Of a DNA stretch of 64,000 nt, positions 9,589 to 17,428 are shown piece after piece (the stretch's first letter is position 1; every line of letters begins with the position of its first letter). The notes below the pieces were generated by a model. That model saw only the letters and a program-made list of their open reading frames with translations, did no database searches and was not told the DNA's origin. Location of the stretch: assembly GCF_001612635.1 (NCBI RefSeq), contig NZ_BDAV01000003.1, positions 111,781-175,780 of the forward strand, written 5' to 3'. The stretch is from Nocardia africana NBRC 100379. Lineage in GTDB: Bacteria > Actinomycetota > Actinomycetes > Mycobacteriales > Mycobacteriaceae. A program made the translations under genes and the position numbers.

Positions 9589-10080
9589 GTGGAGTTCGAC
9601 GTCACCATCGAGATCCCCAAGGGGCAGCGCAACAAGTACGAGGTCGACCACGAGACGGGTCGGGTGCGGCTGGACCGCTACCTCTACACCCCGATGGTCT
9701 ACCCGGCCGACTACGGCTACATCGAGAACACGCTGGGCTCCGACGGCGACCCACTGGACTGCCTGGTGCTGCTGCCCGAGTCGGTGTTCCCCGGCGTGAT
9801 CGTCGAGGCCCGCCCGGTGGGTGTGCTGCTGATGAGCGACGAGGCCGGCGGCGACGAGAAGGTCGTCGCGGTTCCGGCCGGTGACAAGCGCTGGGATCAC
9901 ATCCAGGACGTCGACGACATCCCGGAATTCGAGCGCAAGGCCATCGAGCACTTCTTCGAGCACTACAAGGACCTCGAGCCCGGCAAGTGGGTCAAGGTCG
10001 ACGGCTGGGACGGCCGGGCCAAGGCCGAGACCCTTGCCACCGAGGCGTTCGAGCGGCTGCGGGAGCAGGGCGGGCACTGA
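9589..10080 (+). CDS. ppa: inorganic pyrophosphatase
   Basis: Hydrolyses pyrophosphate to phosphate in the cytoplasm, pulling biosynthetic reactions forward. Soluble family I enzyme of 163 residues. Motifs include [11 protein letters not shown], the metal-binding stretch [17 protein letters not shown] (signature DGDPLD) and the C-terminal [13 protein letters not shown] chose GTG at 9589 because GAAGGAG lies five bases upstream and the start matches the mycobacterial enzyme; an upstream extension to 9541 is open but unsupported. Confidence 0.97.
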   Translation: MEFDVTIEIPKGQRNKYEVDHETGRVRLDRYLYTPMVYPADYGYIENTLGSDGDPLDCLVLLPESVFPGVIVEARPVGVLLMSDEAGGDEKVVAVPAGDKRWDHIQDVDDIPEFERKAIEHFFEHYKDLEPGKWVKVDGWDGRAKAETLATEAFERLREQGGH

Positions 10081-10143
10081 GTGCCGGTCGACGGCGCTCG
10101 CGGGCGTATGCGTCCCGCCGAGCGCCGTCGCGGATCCGCCGAG

Positions 10144-10965
10144 CTACTTGCCCCGGAAGTTCGGCTTGCGCTTCTCGAAGACGGCCTGGATCGCCTCGGT
10201 CAGATCCTCCGAGGGCAGGAAGGCCGCGTTCCACGTCGACACGTACCGCAGTCCATCGGCCACCTTGCCGGCCTTGGGCTGATCGAGCACGTCCTTGATG
10301 CCCTGCACGACCAGCGGCGGGTTCGCGGCGATCTCCTCGGCCAGCGTGTGCGCGGCGGCCAGAACCGCCTCCTGGTCCGGGTAGACGTCGTTGACGAGAC
10401 CGATCTTCTCGGCGCGCGCGGCGTCGATGTCCTTGCCGGTGTAGGCGAGTTCGCGCACATGACCCTCGCCGATGATGCCCGGCAACCGGTGCAGCGACCC
10501 GATGTCGGCGACGATGGCGACCTTGGCCTCGCGCAGGCTGAAGCTGGCCTCGGCGCTGGCCAGGCGGATATCCGCGGCGGCGATCAGATCGAGTCCGCCG
10601 CCTACGCACCAGCCGGAGATCGCGGCGATCACGGGTTTGCGGCAGTCGGCGACCGCGGTCACCGAGGCCTGCATGCGCCGGATCTCGTAGAGGAAATCGG
10701 TGCGCGGTGCGGCCAGGGCCTTCTCGGCCAGCAGCGGACCGAAGGTCGGGCTCATCGCGGGCAGATCGAGACCGTAGGAGAAGTGCTTACCGGAACCGGT
10801 GAGCACGATCGCGCGGATCTCCGGGTCGGCGTCCAGCTCGCCGAAGATCAGCGGCAACTCACTCCAGAAATCCGGGCCCATGGCATTGCCCTTGCCGGGC
10901 CCGGTCAGCGTCACTCTCGCGACGTGACCGGTGCGCTCGACGTCGAAAGCCTTCCAATCACTCAT
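10144..10965 (-). CDS. crotonase-family protein, dienoyl-CoA isomerase type
   Basis: Enoyl-CoA hydratase/isomerase superfamily, 273 residues. The residues that match the catalytic acids of delta3,5-delta2,4-dienoyl-CoA isomerase (ECH1) are all present: Asp126 in GGGLD, Glu146 in LREAKV and Asp154 in [11 protein letters not shown]. The oxyanion-hole segment is [10 protein letters not shown]. It most likely serves beta-oxidation of unsaturated fatty acids rather than simple hydration. It resembles mycobacterial EchA21. It faces ppa tail to tail and is divergent from the flavin reductase gene. Confidence 0.9.
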   Translation of the reverse strand: MSDWKAFDVERTGHVARVTLTGPGKGNAMGPDFWSELPLIFGELDADPEIRAIVLTGSGKHFSYGLDLPAMSPTFGPLLAEKALAAPRTDFLYEIRRMQASVTAVADCRKPVIAAISGWCVGGGLDLIAAADIRLASAEASFSLREAKVAIVADIGSLHRLPGIIGEGHVRELAYTGKDIDAARAEKIGLVNDVYPDQEAVLAAAHTLAEEIAANPPLVVQGIKDVLDQPKAGKVADGLRYVSTWNAAFLPSEDLTEAIQAVFEKRKPNFRGK

Positions 10966-11048
10966 TCGGCCAGCGTATCGGGGCAGTTCGGCGGCACCGG
11001 GACAGCGGTCGGGATTGCGGGAGCGCGGGCAGGACGTAGGTTGGAGGC

Positions 11049-11615
11049 GTGAGCAGTTCCCAGCGACCCGACGCCGAGCTGGCCGATCTCGACCCTCAGG
11101 ATCTCGAACCTCAGCACGACGGCGTCACCGCCGCGCAGTACCGAGCGGCCATGCGCCACTATCCCGCCGGAGTGACGATCGTCACCCTGAGACGGCAGGA
11201 ACGCCCGGTGGGTTTCACCGCCACCTCCTTCGCCTCGCTGTCGCTGGACCCGCCGTTGATCTCGTTCAACATCGCCCACACCTCCTCGTCCATCGACGCG
11301 ATGACCGAGGCCGATTCGGTCGTCGTCCATTTCCTCGGCGACCATCAACAGCATCTGGCACAACGGTTTTCACGCGCCGCCGCAGAGCGTTTCGCCGACC
11401 GGGAATCGTGGTCGACGCTCGAGACGGGCGAGCCGGTGCTGCACGGCACCCCGATCTGGGTGCGCGCCACCGTGCACCGGTTGATCCCCATCGGCGACCA
11501 CACCCTGGTGGTCGGGTTGGTCACCCGCGTGCACGACGACACCGGCGGTGAACCGATGCGCAACCCGCTGCTGTACTACAACGGCACCTATCATCGCCCA
11601 GCCGGATTGGACTGA
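11049..11615 (+). CDS. flavin reductase family protein
   Basis: A 188-residue FMN-binding split-barrel protein, the type that supplies reduced flavin to two-component monooxygenases. The flavin-binding segment [20 protein letters not shown] is clear, as are [12 protein letters not shown] and the C-terminal HTLVVGLV. The start is GTG at 11049 with GGAGG just upstream. No monooxygenase partner is adjacent, so the acceptor is unknown. The first 30 residues are acidic and not conserved in the family. Confidence 0.92.
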   Translation: MSSSQRPDAELADLDPQDLEPQHDGVTAAQYRAAMRHYPAGVTIVTLRRQERPVGFTATSFASLSLDPPLISFNIAHTSSSIDAMTEADSVVVHFLGDHQQHLAQRFSRAAAERFADRESWSTLETGEPVLHGTPIWVRATVHRLIPIGDHTLVVGLVTRVHDDTGGEPMRNPLLYYNGTYHRPAGLD

Positions 11616-11719
11616 GCCACAAGCGCTTTCACGCGACTCCCGATTCGCTGGGCGGCGCGGCGCGTTTGCCGCTCGCGAGGCCGGCGCTTGACAATGCCGG
11701 GCGAGTTCTGCCACTCTCG

Positions 11720-11808
11720 GCTCAGGTCACGAGTACCAGCGTCAAGCCCCGGCTAGCTGGTCGGCAACCCTCCTCCGCGGTGGGGTGCTCCGGGTGACGA
11801 CCTGGCCG
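11720..11808 (+). promoter_or_regulatory. SAM-IV riboswitch
   Basis: The leader of the SufS-like gene matches the actinobacterial SAM-IV aptamer. P1 pairs AGGTC (11724-11728) with GACCT (11799-11803). CCAGC...GCTGG forms the next stem around GTCAAGCCCCGG. The conserved core GGCAACCCTCC-N-CCGCGGTGGGGTGC follows, then the CCGGGTGA strand. S-adenosylmethionine binding is known for the class and is expected to lower expression of the downstream gene. The 3' boundary is approximate. Confidence 0.88.
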
Positions 11809-11833
11809 CTGCTCGACCGAGCACGGCAAGCGC

Positions 11834-11864
11834 GGACTCCGATCACCCTCCACATCCGGAGTCC
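11834..11864 (+). promoter_or_regulatory. leader hairpin next to the ribosome-binding site, possible expression platform
   Basis: GGACTCCG (11834-11841) pairs perfectly with CGGAGTCC (11857-11864). The following CCCT (11863-11866) can instead pair with AGGG (11873-11876), the likely ribosome-binding site of the ATG at 11886. The two pairings share bases and are mutually exclusive, as expected of a translational switch linked to the riboswitch. The hairpins are visible; the switching is inferred. Confidence 0.5.
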
Positions 11865-11885
11865 CTGAACAAAGGGATCGCCCCG

Positions 11886-13385
11886 ATGCGTACTGCTGTC
11901 TCGACAACTGCCGTAGCCACCGCCGAAACCGTTGCCCCGCAGCAGGTTTGCTCGAACACAGGCTGCGCCGGCACCTTCTGCGCCTGCTCGGTATCGGACC
12001 GCGCCGACCATGCCACTCGCGCCTGCCGCACCGGCGAGCCGATCGCCCGCGTCTCCGGCTGCGATCTGCGAGTTCCCCTGGTACAGGGCGGTTTCCGCAC
12101 CTACGCCAACTTCGACTACGCCGCCAGCGCCCCCGCGCTGGCCCAGGTCATCGACCGGGTGAACGAACTGCTCCCCTATTACGCCAGCGTGCACCGCGGC
12201 GCCGGATACGCCTCCCGCATCAGCACCGATTGCTATGAGGCAGCGCGGATTTCGGTGGCCCGGGCGGTGAACTGCGCCGACGATCAGGTGGTGGTGTTCA
12301 CTCGCAACACCACCGACTCGCTGAATCTGCTGGCCTGCTGCGTTCCCGGCGACACCGTGGTGCTCGACATCGAGCATCACGCGAACTTCCTGCCCTGGAC
12401 GCGCCGCGGCCGCCGGGTGGTCCCCGCAGCCGAGACGATCACCGGGACGCTGCATCGGATCGAGGCCGAGTTGTGCGCGAAACCCGCTGCGCTGCTTGCT
12501 GTTACCGGTGCGTCGAATGTGACGGGTGAAGTGCTGCCGCTGGCGGAACTGACCGCGATCGCGCATCGTCACGGCGCCCGCATCCTGGTCGATGCCGCGC
12601 AGCTGGCCCCGCATCGTCGCATCGACCTGCAGTCGTTCGCGGAATCCGGCGGAACCGGCATCGACTACCTGGCCTTCTCCGGCCACAAGCTGTACGCGCC
12701 CTTCGGCGCCGGGGTGCTGGTGGGTCGCCGGGACTGGCTGGACGCGGCGCCGCCGTATCTGGCCGGCGGCGGGGCGGTCACCGCCGTCACCACCGAGCAG
12801 GCGCACTGGGCGCCCGCACCGCAGCGGCACGAGGCGGGATCGCCGAACGTCCTGGGCGCGGCGGCGGTCGCGGCGGCCTGTGAGGCGTTGAGCGCCCTCG
12901 ACGAACACGCCGTGGCCGAGCACGAACACCATCTGATCCGCCGCCTGCGCGACGGACTGACAACCGTTGCGGGCGTGCGGCAACTGCGCATCTTCGCCGA
13001 CAGCGCCGACAGCGCCGACAGTGTGGGCATCGTGGCGTTCACCGTCGACGGGTTCGAGCCCGGCCGGATCGCGGCGTATCTGTCGGCCGAATACGGCATC
13101 GGCGTCCGCGACGGTCGATTCTGCGCTCATCCCCTGCTGCGACGGCTCGGCGTGGACGGCGCGGTCCGTGCCAGTGTCGGCCTCGGCACGTCGGCCGACG
13201 ATGTCGATCGGCTGATCGAGGCCCTGAGCCGATTGGTTCGACACGGTGCGCAGTGGAACTACACGTGCACCGAAGGACAGTGGTCCCCCGCCCCGGAAAC
13301 CCGGCCGGGGCTGACCGAGGCGGCGCGCGGGGCGACTCCGTGCGCCCAGGATTTCAGCGCCCAGGATTTCAGCGCCCGGGTATGA
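11886..13385 (+). CDS. cysteine desulfurase/class V aminotransferase (SufS-like)
   Basis: PLP enzyme of 499 residues, probably removing sulfur from cysteine or a related substrate. The PLP lysine is Lys268 in SGHKLYAPFG. Cys413 in DGRFCAHPL aligns with the catalytic cysteine of SufS-type desulfurases. The first 60 residues are an unusual cysteine-rich extension (Cys22, 27, 32, 34, 47, 59) before the fold begins at RTYANFDYAASAP. The C-terminus carries a short duplicated AQDFS. SAM-IV control ties the enzyme to sulfur amino-acid metabolism. A role as aminotransferase or lyase remains possible. Confidence 0.85.
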   Translation: MRTAVSTTAVATAETVAPQQVCSNTGCAGTFCACSVSDRADHATRACRTGEPIARVSGCDLRVPLVQGGFRTYANFDYAASAPALAQVIDRVNELLPYYASVHRGAGYASRISTDCYEAARISVARAVNCADDQVVVFTRNTTDSLNLLACCVPGDTVVLDIEHHANFLPWTRRGRRVVPAAETITGTLHRIEAELCAKPAALLAVTGASNVTGEVLPLAELTAIAHRHGARILVDAAQLAPHRRIDLQSFAESGGTGIDYLAFSGHKLYAPFGAGVLVGRRDWLDAAPPYLAGGGAVTAVTTEQAHWAPAPQRHEAGSPNVLGAAAVAAACEALSALDEHAVAEHEHHLIRRLRDGLTTVAGVRQLRIFADSADSADSVGIVAFTVDGFEPGRIAAYLSAEYGIGVRDGRFCAHPLLRRLGVDGAVRASVGLGTSADDVDRLIEALSRLVRHGAQWNYTCTEGQWSPAPETRPGLTEAARGATPCAQDFSAQDFSARV

Positions 13386-13401
13386 CGCGCCAGGGTCCGG
13401 C

Positions 13402-13602
13402 TCACGGCACCAGGTAGCGGGCAGCCAACTCCTCGACCAGCGGATCGCCGTCGGCGACGGAATCGAGGGCCTCGAGGTCGTTCTCGATGGCGATCTGGCG
13501 TGGGTCGTCCTGCTCGGCGTCCGGCGTACCGTCCTCGTTCAATTGGCGCACCATCTTCTGGCGCACCCGAGCCTTGAGCGAATCGGCTATCTCCTGGGTC
13601 AT
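13402..13602 (-). CDS. small conserved-type hypothetical protein, 66 aa
   Basis: An acidic cytoplasmic protein of 66 residues starting MTQEIADSLKARVRQKMV and ending AARYLVP. Its start at ATG 13602 leaves a 17-base gap after the upstream DUF2752 gene. No recognised domain; the sequence looks helical, with charged heptads over residues 1-25. It probably shares a transcript with the DUF2752 and TetR genes. The function is unknown. Confidence 0.6.
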   Translation of the reverse strand: MTQEIADSLKARVRQKMVRQLNEDGTPDAEQDDPRQIAIENDLEALDSVADGDPLVEELAARYLVP

Positions 13603-13619
13603 ACTTCCAGCATGCCCGC

Positions 13620-14144
13620 CTAGACCGGGGCCAACCATGTACCCCAGGGGGTGTTGCGGGCGACGGTGAACACCACGAGCAGCCCGATCAACCACCATTG
13701 CGCCTGGCCACGAAGGGTGAAGGGAAAGGCGGCGTCGGCTCTGCCGCGCCATCGTCCCAGGGCCCACCGCCCCCACCACAGTGCGAGGGTGAGCAGCAGC
13801 GGAAGCACGAAGACGTTGCTGTGCAGCGCGTCGAGCACCCGGCCGTCGGTGAGATTGTGCACAGCGCGCAATCCGCCGCATCCCGGGCACCACCACCCGG
13901 TCAGCGCATGGAACGGACATACCCCGTACGCCCCCTGGCTGTGCGGATCGCGAAAGTGCAGCACCGTAGCCGCGGCGACCACCGCACCGGCCGCCAGCAC
14001 CGGCCCGCCCTGAGCGCGCCATCCGGTGCGCGGCACCGACCGTTCGCCGGGCAGCTCGCGCGCGATATCCACAGAGTTCACGGTAATCGGCGGGCGCGGT
14101 GAGCCGCCAGCGTCGGCGGGCTGCGGCGAGGAATCACCGGGCAC
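13620..14144 (-). CDS. DUF2752 family membrane protein
   Basis: A 174-residue membrane protein with the DUF2752 signature CPFHALTGWWCPGCGG followed by LRAVHNLTDGRVLDALHSN. There are about three hydrophobic segments (around residues 47-63, 110-127 and 148-165). The GTG at 14144 overlaps the TetR gene's last codons, so the two are coupled; a later start is possible because the first 40 residues are low-complexity. The biochemical role of the family is unknown; the CxxC-like pair suggests metal or disulfide chemistry. Confidence 0.85.
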   Translation of the reverse strand: MPGDSSPQPADAGGSPRPPITVNSVDIARELPGERSVPRTGWRAQGGPVLAAGAVVAAATVLHFRDPHSQGAYGVCPFHALTGWWCPGCGGLRAVHNLTDGRVLDALHSNVFVLPLLLTLALWWGRWALGRWRGRADAAFPFTLRGQAQWWLIGLLVVFTVARNTPWGTWLAPV

Positions 14145-14793
14145 GCGTCGTCACCGGCGCGGTGAGGGTGCCGGCGAGCATGTCGATGACCTGATCCCAG
14201 GCCTCGCGGTCGTCGGCGGCGATCCGGCCCGCCTCGACGGCGCGTTCGTGGTCGGCCAGCAGCGCGAACAGGACCGTGGTGAGACTGCGCAGCCGGCGAT
14301 GCCGCAGCCGCGGCGGGAGGTCCGAGAGCGCACGGTCCAGCCCGCCCACGATCACTCGCACCGAGGTCCGTTCGGCGCTGTCCAGGTTGGCCGCGTCCGA
14401 TACCGCCGGATGGGTGCGAATCTGTTCGAGAAACCTTGCGTAGTACGAACTCTCGTTCCGTGCTCCCAGTTCGAACATGGGGATGACCAGCGCGTCGAGC
14501 AGAGTGTGCACATCGTCGCCGGTCGCGGCCGGGCGCTGCGCCAGCAATTCCAATCGGCGCACCTCCAGTGTCGCCAGCCGCTGTTGCACGACCGCCTCGA
14601 CGAGTCCGTCGCGCGAGCCGAAGTGATACGGGATCGCCGAGTTGTTGCGCTGCCCGGCCGCGGCGGCGATATCGCGCAGCGGCACCAGATATCCCCGCTC
14701 GGCGATCAACCGTTCCCCCGCCACCATCAACCGCTCCCGGGCACTCACTGCTTCCACCCTGAGCACGATACGTCCTACCAGGTAATTGAGCAC
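14134..14793 (-). CDS. TetR-family transcriptional regulator
   Basis: An N-terminal TetR helix-turn-helix (LRDIAAAAGQRNNSAIPYHFGSRDGLV region) followed by an all-helical ligand domain. The longest frame starts at GTG 14793 (219 residues), but GTG 14766, 14757 or 14748 are equally plausible because the first 12-15 residues are not family-like. It is divergent from an SDR gene, with a perfect inverted repeat between them, so it probably represses that SDR and itself. The ligand is unknown. Confidence 0.9.
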   Translation of the reverse strand: MLNYLVGRIVLRVEAVSARERLMVAGERLIAERGYLVPLRDIAAAAGQRNNSAIPYHFGSRDGLVEAVVQQRLATLEVRRLELLAQRPAATGDDVHTLLDALVIPMFELGARNESSYYARFLEQIRTHPAVSDAANLDSAERTSVRVIVGGLDRALSDLPPRLRHRRLRSLTTVLFALLADHERAVEAGRIAADDREAWDQVIDMLAGTLTAPVTTRAR

Positions 14794-14799
14794 TAGTCC

Positions 14800-14828
14800 T
14801 TGACAGTTAAGAGCTAATTCTTAACACT
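14800..14828 (+). promoter_or_regulatory. SDR promoter with embedded TetR operator
   Basis: A consensus -35 TTGACA is at 14800-14805, with a weak -10 around 14822-14828. Between them lies a perfect inverted repeat: GTTAAGA (14806-14812), six bases, TCTTAAC (14819-14825). An operator in the -35/-10 spacer is the classic position for repression by a TetR protein. The sequence is seen; the binding partner is inferred from the adjacent divergent regulator. Confidence 0.65.
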
Positions 14829-14856
14829 GCGAGGACAACAACCGAGAGGACTAGCG

Positions 14857-15645
14857 ATGATCCTGGACAAATTCCGACTCGACGGCCGCGTCGCCGTCGT
14901 CACCGGCGCCGGCCGCGGTATCGGCGCCGCCACCGCCCTGGCCCTGGCCGAGGCGGGCGCCGATGTGGCGATCGCCGCACGCACCCGGTCGCAACTGGAC
15001 GCGGTCGCCGAACAGATCCGCGCGACGGGCCGGCGCGCCCTGGCCGTGGCCTGCGATCTGTCGGATCTCGACGCCGTCACGGCACTGGCCGAGGCCGCCG
15101 CCACCGAATTCGGCCGCATCGACATCGTGGTCAACAATGTCGGCGGCACGATGCCGAACACCTTCATGACCACCTCGACGGAATTCCTCGAGGAGGCGTT
15201 CCGCTTCAACGTCTCCACCGCGCACGCCCTCACCCGCGCCGCGGTTCCATACATGCTCGCCGGCGAGGGCGGCTCGGTGGTCAACATCTCCTCGATGATG
15301 GGCCGGGCGCCCGGGCGCGGCTTCCTCGCCTACGGCACGGCCAAGGCTGCGCTCGCGCATTGGACCCGGCTGGCCGCCGCGGATCTGTCGCCGCGGATCC
15401 GGGTCAACGGCATCGCGGTCGGGTCGGTGCTCACCTCCGCACTCGAGGTGGTGGCACAGAATCCCGAGGTCAAGGCGAAGATGGAGGCCGACACCCCGCT
15501 GCATCGGCTGGGCGATCCGACCGATATCGCGGCCGGCATCGTCTATCTCTGCTCGCCCGCGGGCAGCTATCTCACCGGCAAGATTCTGGAGATCGACGGC
15601 GGTATCGCCGCACCCAACCTGGAACTCGGCCTGCCCGATTTGTGA
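14857..15645 (+). CDS. short-chain dehydrogenase/reductase
   Basis: Classical SDR of 262 residues. It has TGAGRGIG near the N-terminus, the variant NNVGG, the catalytic serine in NISSMMG, the YGTAK active-site motif and a C-terminal IDGGI typical of 3-oxoacyl-ACP-reductase-like members. It is probably the main target of the divergent TetR regulator. Such pairs often serve steroid, terpene or fatty-acid breakdown, but the substrate cannot be told here. Confidence 0.92.
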   Translation: MILDKFRLDGRVAVVTGAGRGIGAATALALAEAGADVAIAARTRSQLDAVAEQIRATGRRALAVACDLSDLDAVTALAEAAATEFGRIDIVVNNVGGTMPNTFMTTSTEFLEEAFRFNVSTAHALTRAAVPYMLAGEGGSVVNISSMMGRAPGRGFLAYGTAKAALAHWTRLAAADLSPRIRVNGIAVGSVLTSALEVVAQNPEVKAKMEADTPLHRLGDPTDIAAGIVYLCSPAGSYLTGKILEIDGGIAAPNLELGLPDL

Positions 15646-15816
15646 TAACAACGCGGATTCTTCCGTACCATCGGCGCGCTCGGCAGGTCACAATGATCAA
15701 CTATGCACTGTGATCGAGCACACATGATCGCTTACGGTGCCGTCCCCGCTTGTCGACGAATGTGCCCGCCGCCCGGTCCGGCCGGACAGCGGGCCGGGTA
15801 GAGAGGTCGGACGCAT

Positions 15817-16332
15817 ATGAACTGCACGAGCATCACCCGATGGACGATCCGAGCGGCGGCCGCGACAGCGATCGCGGCCGCCGGATTCGCTGTCACGGCG
15901 CCCGCGGGCGCCGACCCGGTGTGGCCCGGCGGCCCCGACATCCCCGGCATTCCGCAACTCGTACCCTCACCGCCCGGCCAGATCTCGGCTCCGTGTTCGG
16001 CCGCGGCACGCGCGTGCCTGCGCCTGTCGACCAACGAGGGCTGGCTGATGGACAACGGCCGCGTCGTCTACGGCCCGACCCCCATCTCGCACGGGCGGCC
16101 CGGGTACGAGACACCACCCGGCACCTTCCACGTCGCGTTCAAGGAGCCGTATCACTGGAGCACCATGCACAACGCCGAAATGCGCTGGGCCGTCTTCTTC
16201 AACGGCGATATCGCCACCCACATCGGACCGATCGAGGAGCAGTCCCACGGCTGCATCCGGATGACGCCCGAAGGCGCCAAGGCCTTCTACGACTACGTCA
16301 ATCCGGGTGACGTCTTCGAAGTCGTGCCGTGA
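15817..16332 (+). CDS. L,D-transpeptidase (YkuD domain), secreted
   Basis: Makes or edits 3-3 peptidoglycan crosslinks, or anchors proteins, outside the cytoplasm. The 171-residue precursor has a signal peptide ending near residue 32 (TAPAGADP). A minimal YkuD domain follows, with His135 and the active-site Ser-His-Gly-Cys (143-146, nucleophile Cys146). There is no Ig-like or peptidoglycan-binding domain, so it is a short form compared with mycobacterial LdtMt enzymes. A single gene with no obvious partners. Confidence 0.92.
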   Translation: MNCTSITRWTIRAAAATAIAAAGFAVTAPAGADPVWPGGPDIPGIPQLVPSPPGQISAPCSAAARACLRLSTNEGWLMDNGRVVYGPTPISHGRPGYETPPGTFHVAFKEPYHWSTMHNAEMRWAVFFNGDIATHIGPIEEQSHGCIRMTPEGAKAFYDYVNPGDVFEVVP

Positions 16333-16366
16333 CCGTACGCGCCGGCCCGGGCTCCGGGTCGGCGCG

Positions 16367-16711
16367 CTACGAATTCAGGTGACCCAGCTTGATCGCCAGC
16401 AGATTCGCGATCACGACGCCCGCGAAAACCACCGCGGCCACCCGGTGCCCCAGTCCCCACAGCGCGGCCGCGGCGCCGCCGAAAACCACGATCTTGGTGA
16501 TCACCGCGAGCAGCGGAACATCGAAACTCGCCTTCGGCGCCGCGAACATTCCCCACACCACCGCGGCGGCCAGCGGGATGCCCAGCGCCAGAACCACTTT
16601 CGCCACGGTGTTGTCGCCGGCCCGCCATCCCCACAGTCCCAGTATCACCAGCGCGCCCACCTCCACGGCGAAGGCGACGGTCAAATTGGCCCACTTCCAC
16701 AGTTCCTGCAT
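16367..16711 (-). CDS. YrdB family (DUF2568) membrane protein
   Basis: A 114-residue protein with four predicted membrane helices (about residues 8-28, 35-55, 65-82 and 88-106), matching the YrdB/DUF2568 family of unknown function. It starts at ATG 16711. A perfect palindrome lies 20 bases upstream of the start, suggesting control by a TetR-type repressor not encoded next to it. Confidence 0.85.
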   Translation of the reverse strand: MQELWKWANLTVAFAVEVGALVILGLWGWRAGDNTVAKVVLALGIPLAAAVVWGMFAAPKASFDVPLLAVITKIVVFGGAAAALWGLGHRVAAVVFAGVVIANLLAIKLGHLNS

Positions 16712-16731
16712 GACTGCCCTCTCGTGCTCAT

Positions 16732-16746
16732 GAGAGCAGCGCTCTC
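16732..16746. promoter_or_regulatory. palindromic operator candidate upstream of the YrdB gene
   Basis: GAGAGC-AGC-GCTCTC is a perfect 6-3-6 repeat. It is flanked by an outer pair CTCGTG (16721-16726) and CACGAG (16750-16755). The form resembles TetR/AcrR operators, and it sits in the expected promoter of the minus-strand membrane protein gene. The regulator is not identifiable here. Confidence 0.5.
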
Positions 16747-16972
16747 TAACACGAGCAGTGTGCGCTAGAGCGGAGGCGTTGTCAACCGTTGCGGATTGCC
16801 GTGCGCGACGGCGTGAGGGCGGCGGAGTGAGCCGGGCTCGCAGGATCGGGCGAGCAGGATCGATTCGGCCGGCGCGAGCGACCGAGTCATCCCGTCGGCG
16901 CGCCGAAATCGAAGGGGCACTCAGACAAGAACAGTCGACGAATACACCGAACCGCCCGTCGAGAAGACGTCC

Positions 16973-17335
16973 TCAGCCGGCCGTTCGCGGTCGATCGGAC
17001 AGACCGAGGCGCAGGTGCTCGCTGTGGTACACCGCCTCGTCGAGCAGCTGTGCGACGTGTGTGTCGTAGAGGCTGTAGACGATGCTGCGCCCGGCGCGGG
17101 TTCCGGTGACGAGCCCGAGGTTACGCAGCAGACGGAGCTGATGAGAGACCGCGGACTGTTCCATCCCCACCGCCTCGGCGAGTTCGGAGACGGGCCGTGG
17201 CCCTTGGCGCAATTCACTGAGGATCAGCAGCCGGCTCGGCGTGGCCAGGGCTTGCAGGGTGGTCGCCACATGCGCGGCGGACTCACTGTCCAGCCGGGCG
17301 ATCGGCCGGTCGCGGCCTTCGACGCCATGTCCCAT
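16973..17335 (-). CDS. nmtR: nickel/cobalt-sensing ArsR-family repressor
   Basis: A 120-residue ArsR/SmtB repressor very similar to mycobacterial NmtR, beginning MGHGVEGRDRP. The DNA-recognition helix is in MEQSAVSHQLRLLRN. The nickel ligands described for NmtR are conserved: His3, Asp91, His93, His104 and His107. His109 is Arg here, and the C-terminal His116 is missing. It should leave the DNA when Ni(II) or Co(II) binds, derepressing the divergent ctpJ. Start ATG 17335; an upstream in-frame ATG at 17365 overlaps the operator. Confidence 0.93.
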   Translation of the reverse strand: MGHGVEGRDRPIARLDSESAAHVATTLQALATPSRLLILSELRQGPRPVSELAEAVGMEQSAVSHQLRLLRNLGLVTGTRAGRSIVYSLYDTHVAQLLDEAVYHSEHLRLGLSDRPRTAG

Positions 17336-17364
17336 AACCGTGGAGTTTAGCCGACAGGTATACA

Positions 17365-17378
17365 TGAAGACCTCTTCA
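17365..17378. promoter_or_regulatory. NmtR operator (6-2-6 ArsR/SmtB type)
   Basis: TGAAGA-CC-TCTTCA is a perfect inverted repeat of the TGAA-N6-TTCA type bound by SmtB/CzrA/NmtR proteins. It lies centrally in the 93-base nmtR/ctpJ divergent gap, so one dimer can block both promoters. Confidence 0.75.
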
Positions 17379-17428
17379 CGTGTTCTGTTATTCTCGGGTT
17401 GTCCGCTCCCGACCCTCGGAGGTTTCTC

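Noticed and set aside
13004..13024. Short 9-base repeats inside the SufS-like gene as a possible CRISPR or regulatory repeat
   Set aside because: Three in-frame codon triplets (Asp-Ser-Ala) in a coding loop; a simple slippage repeat.
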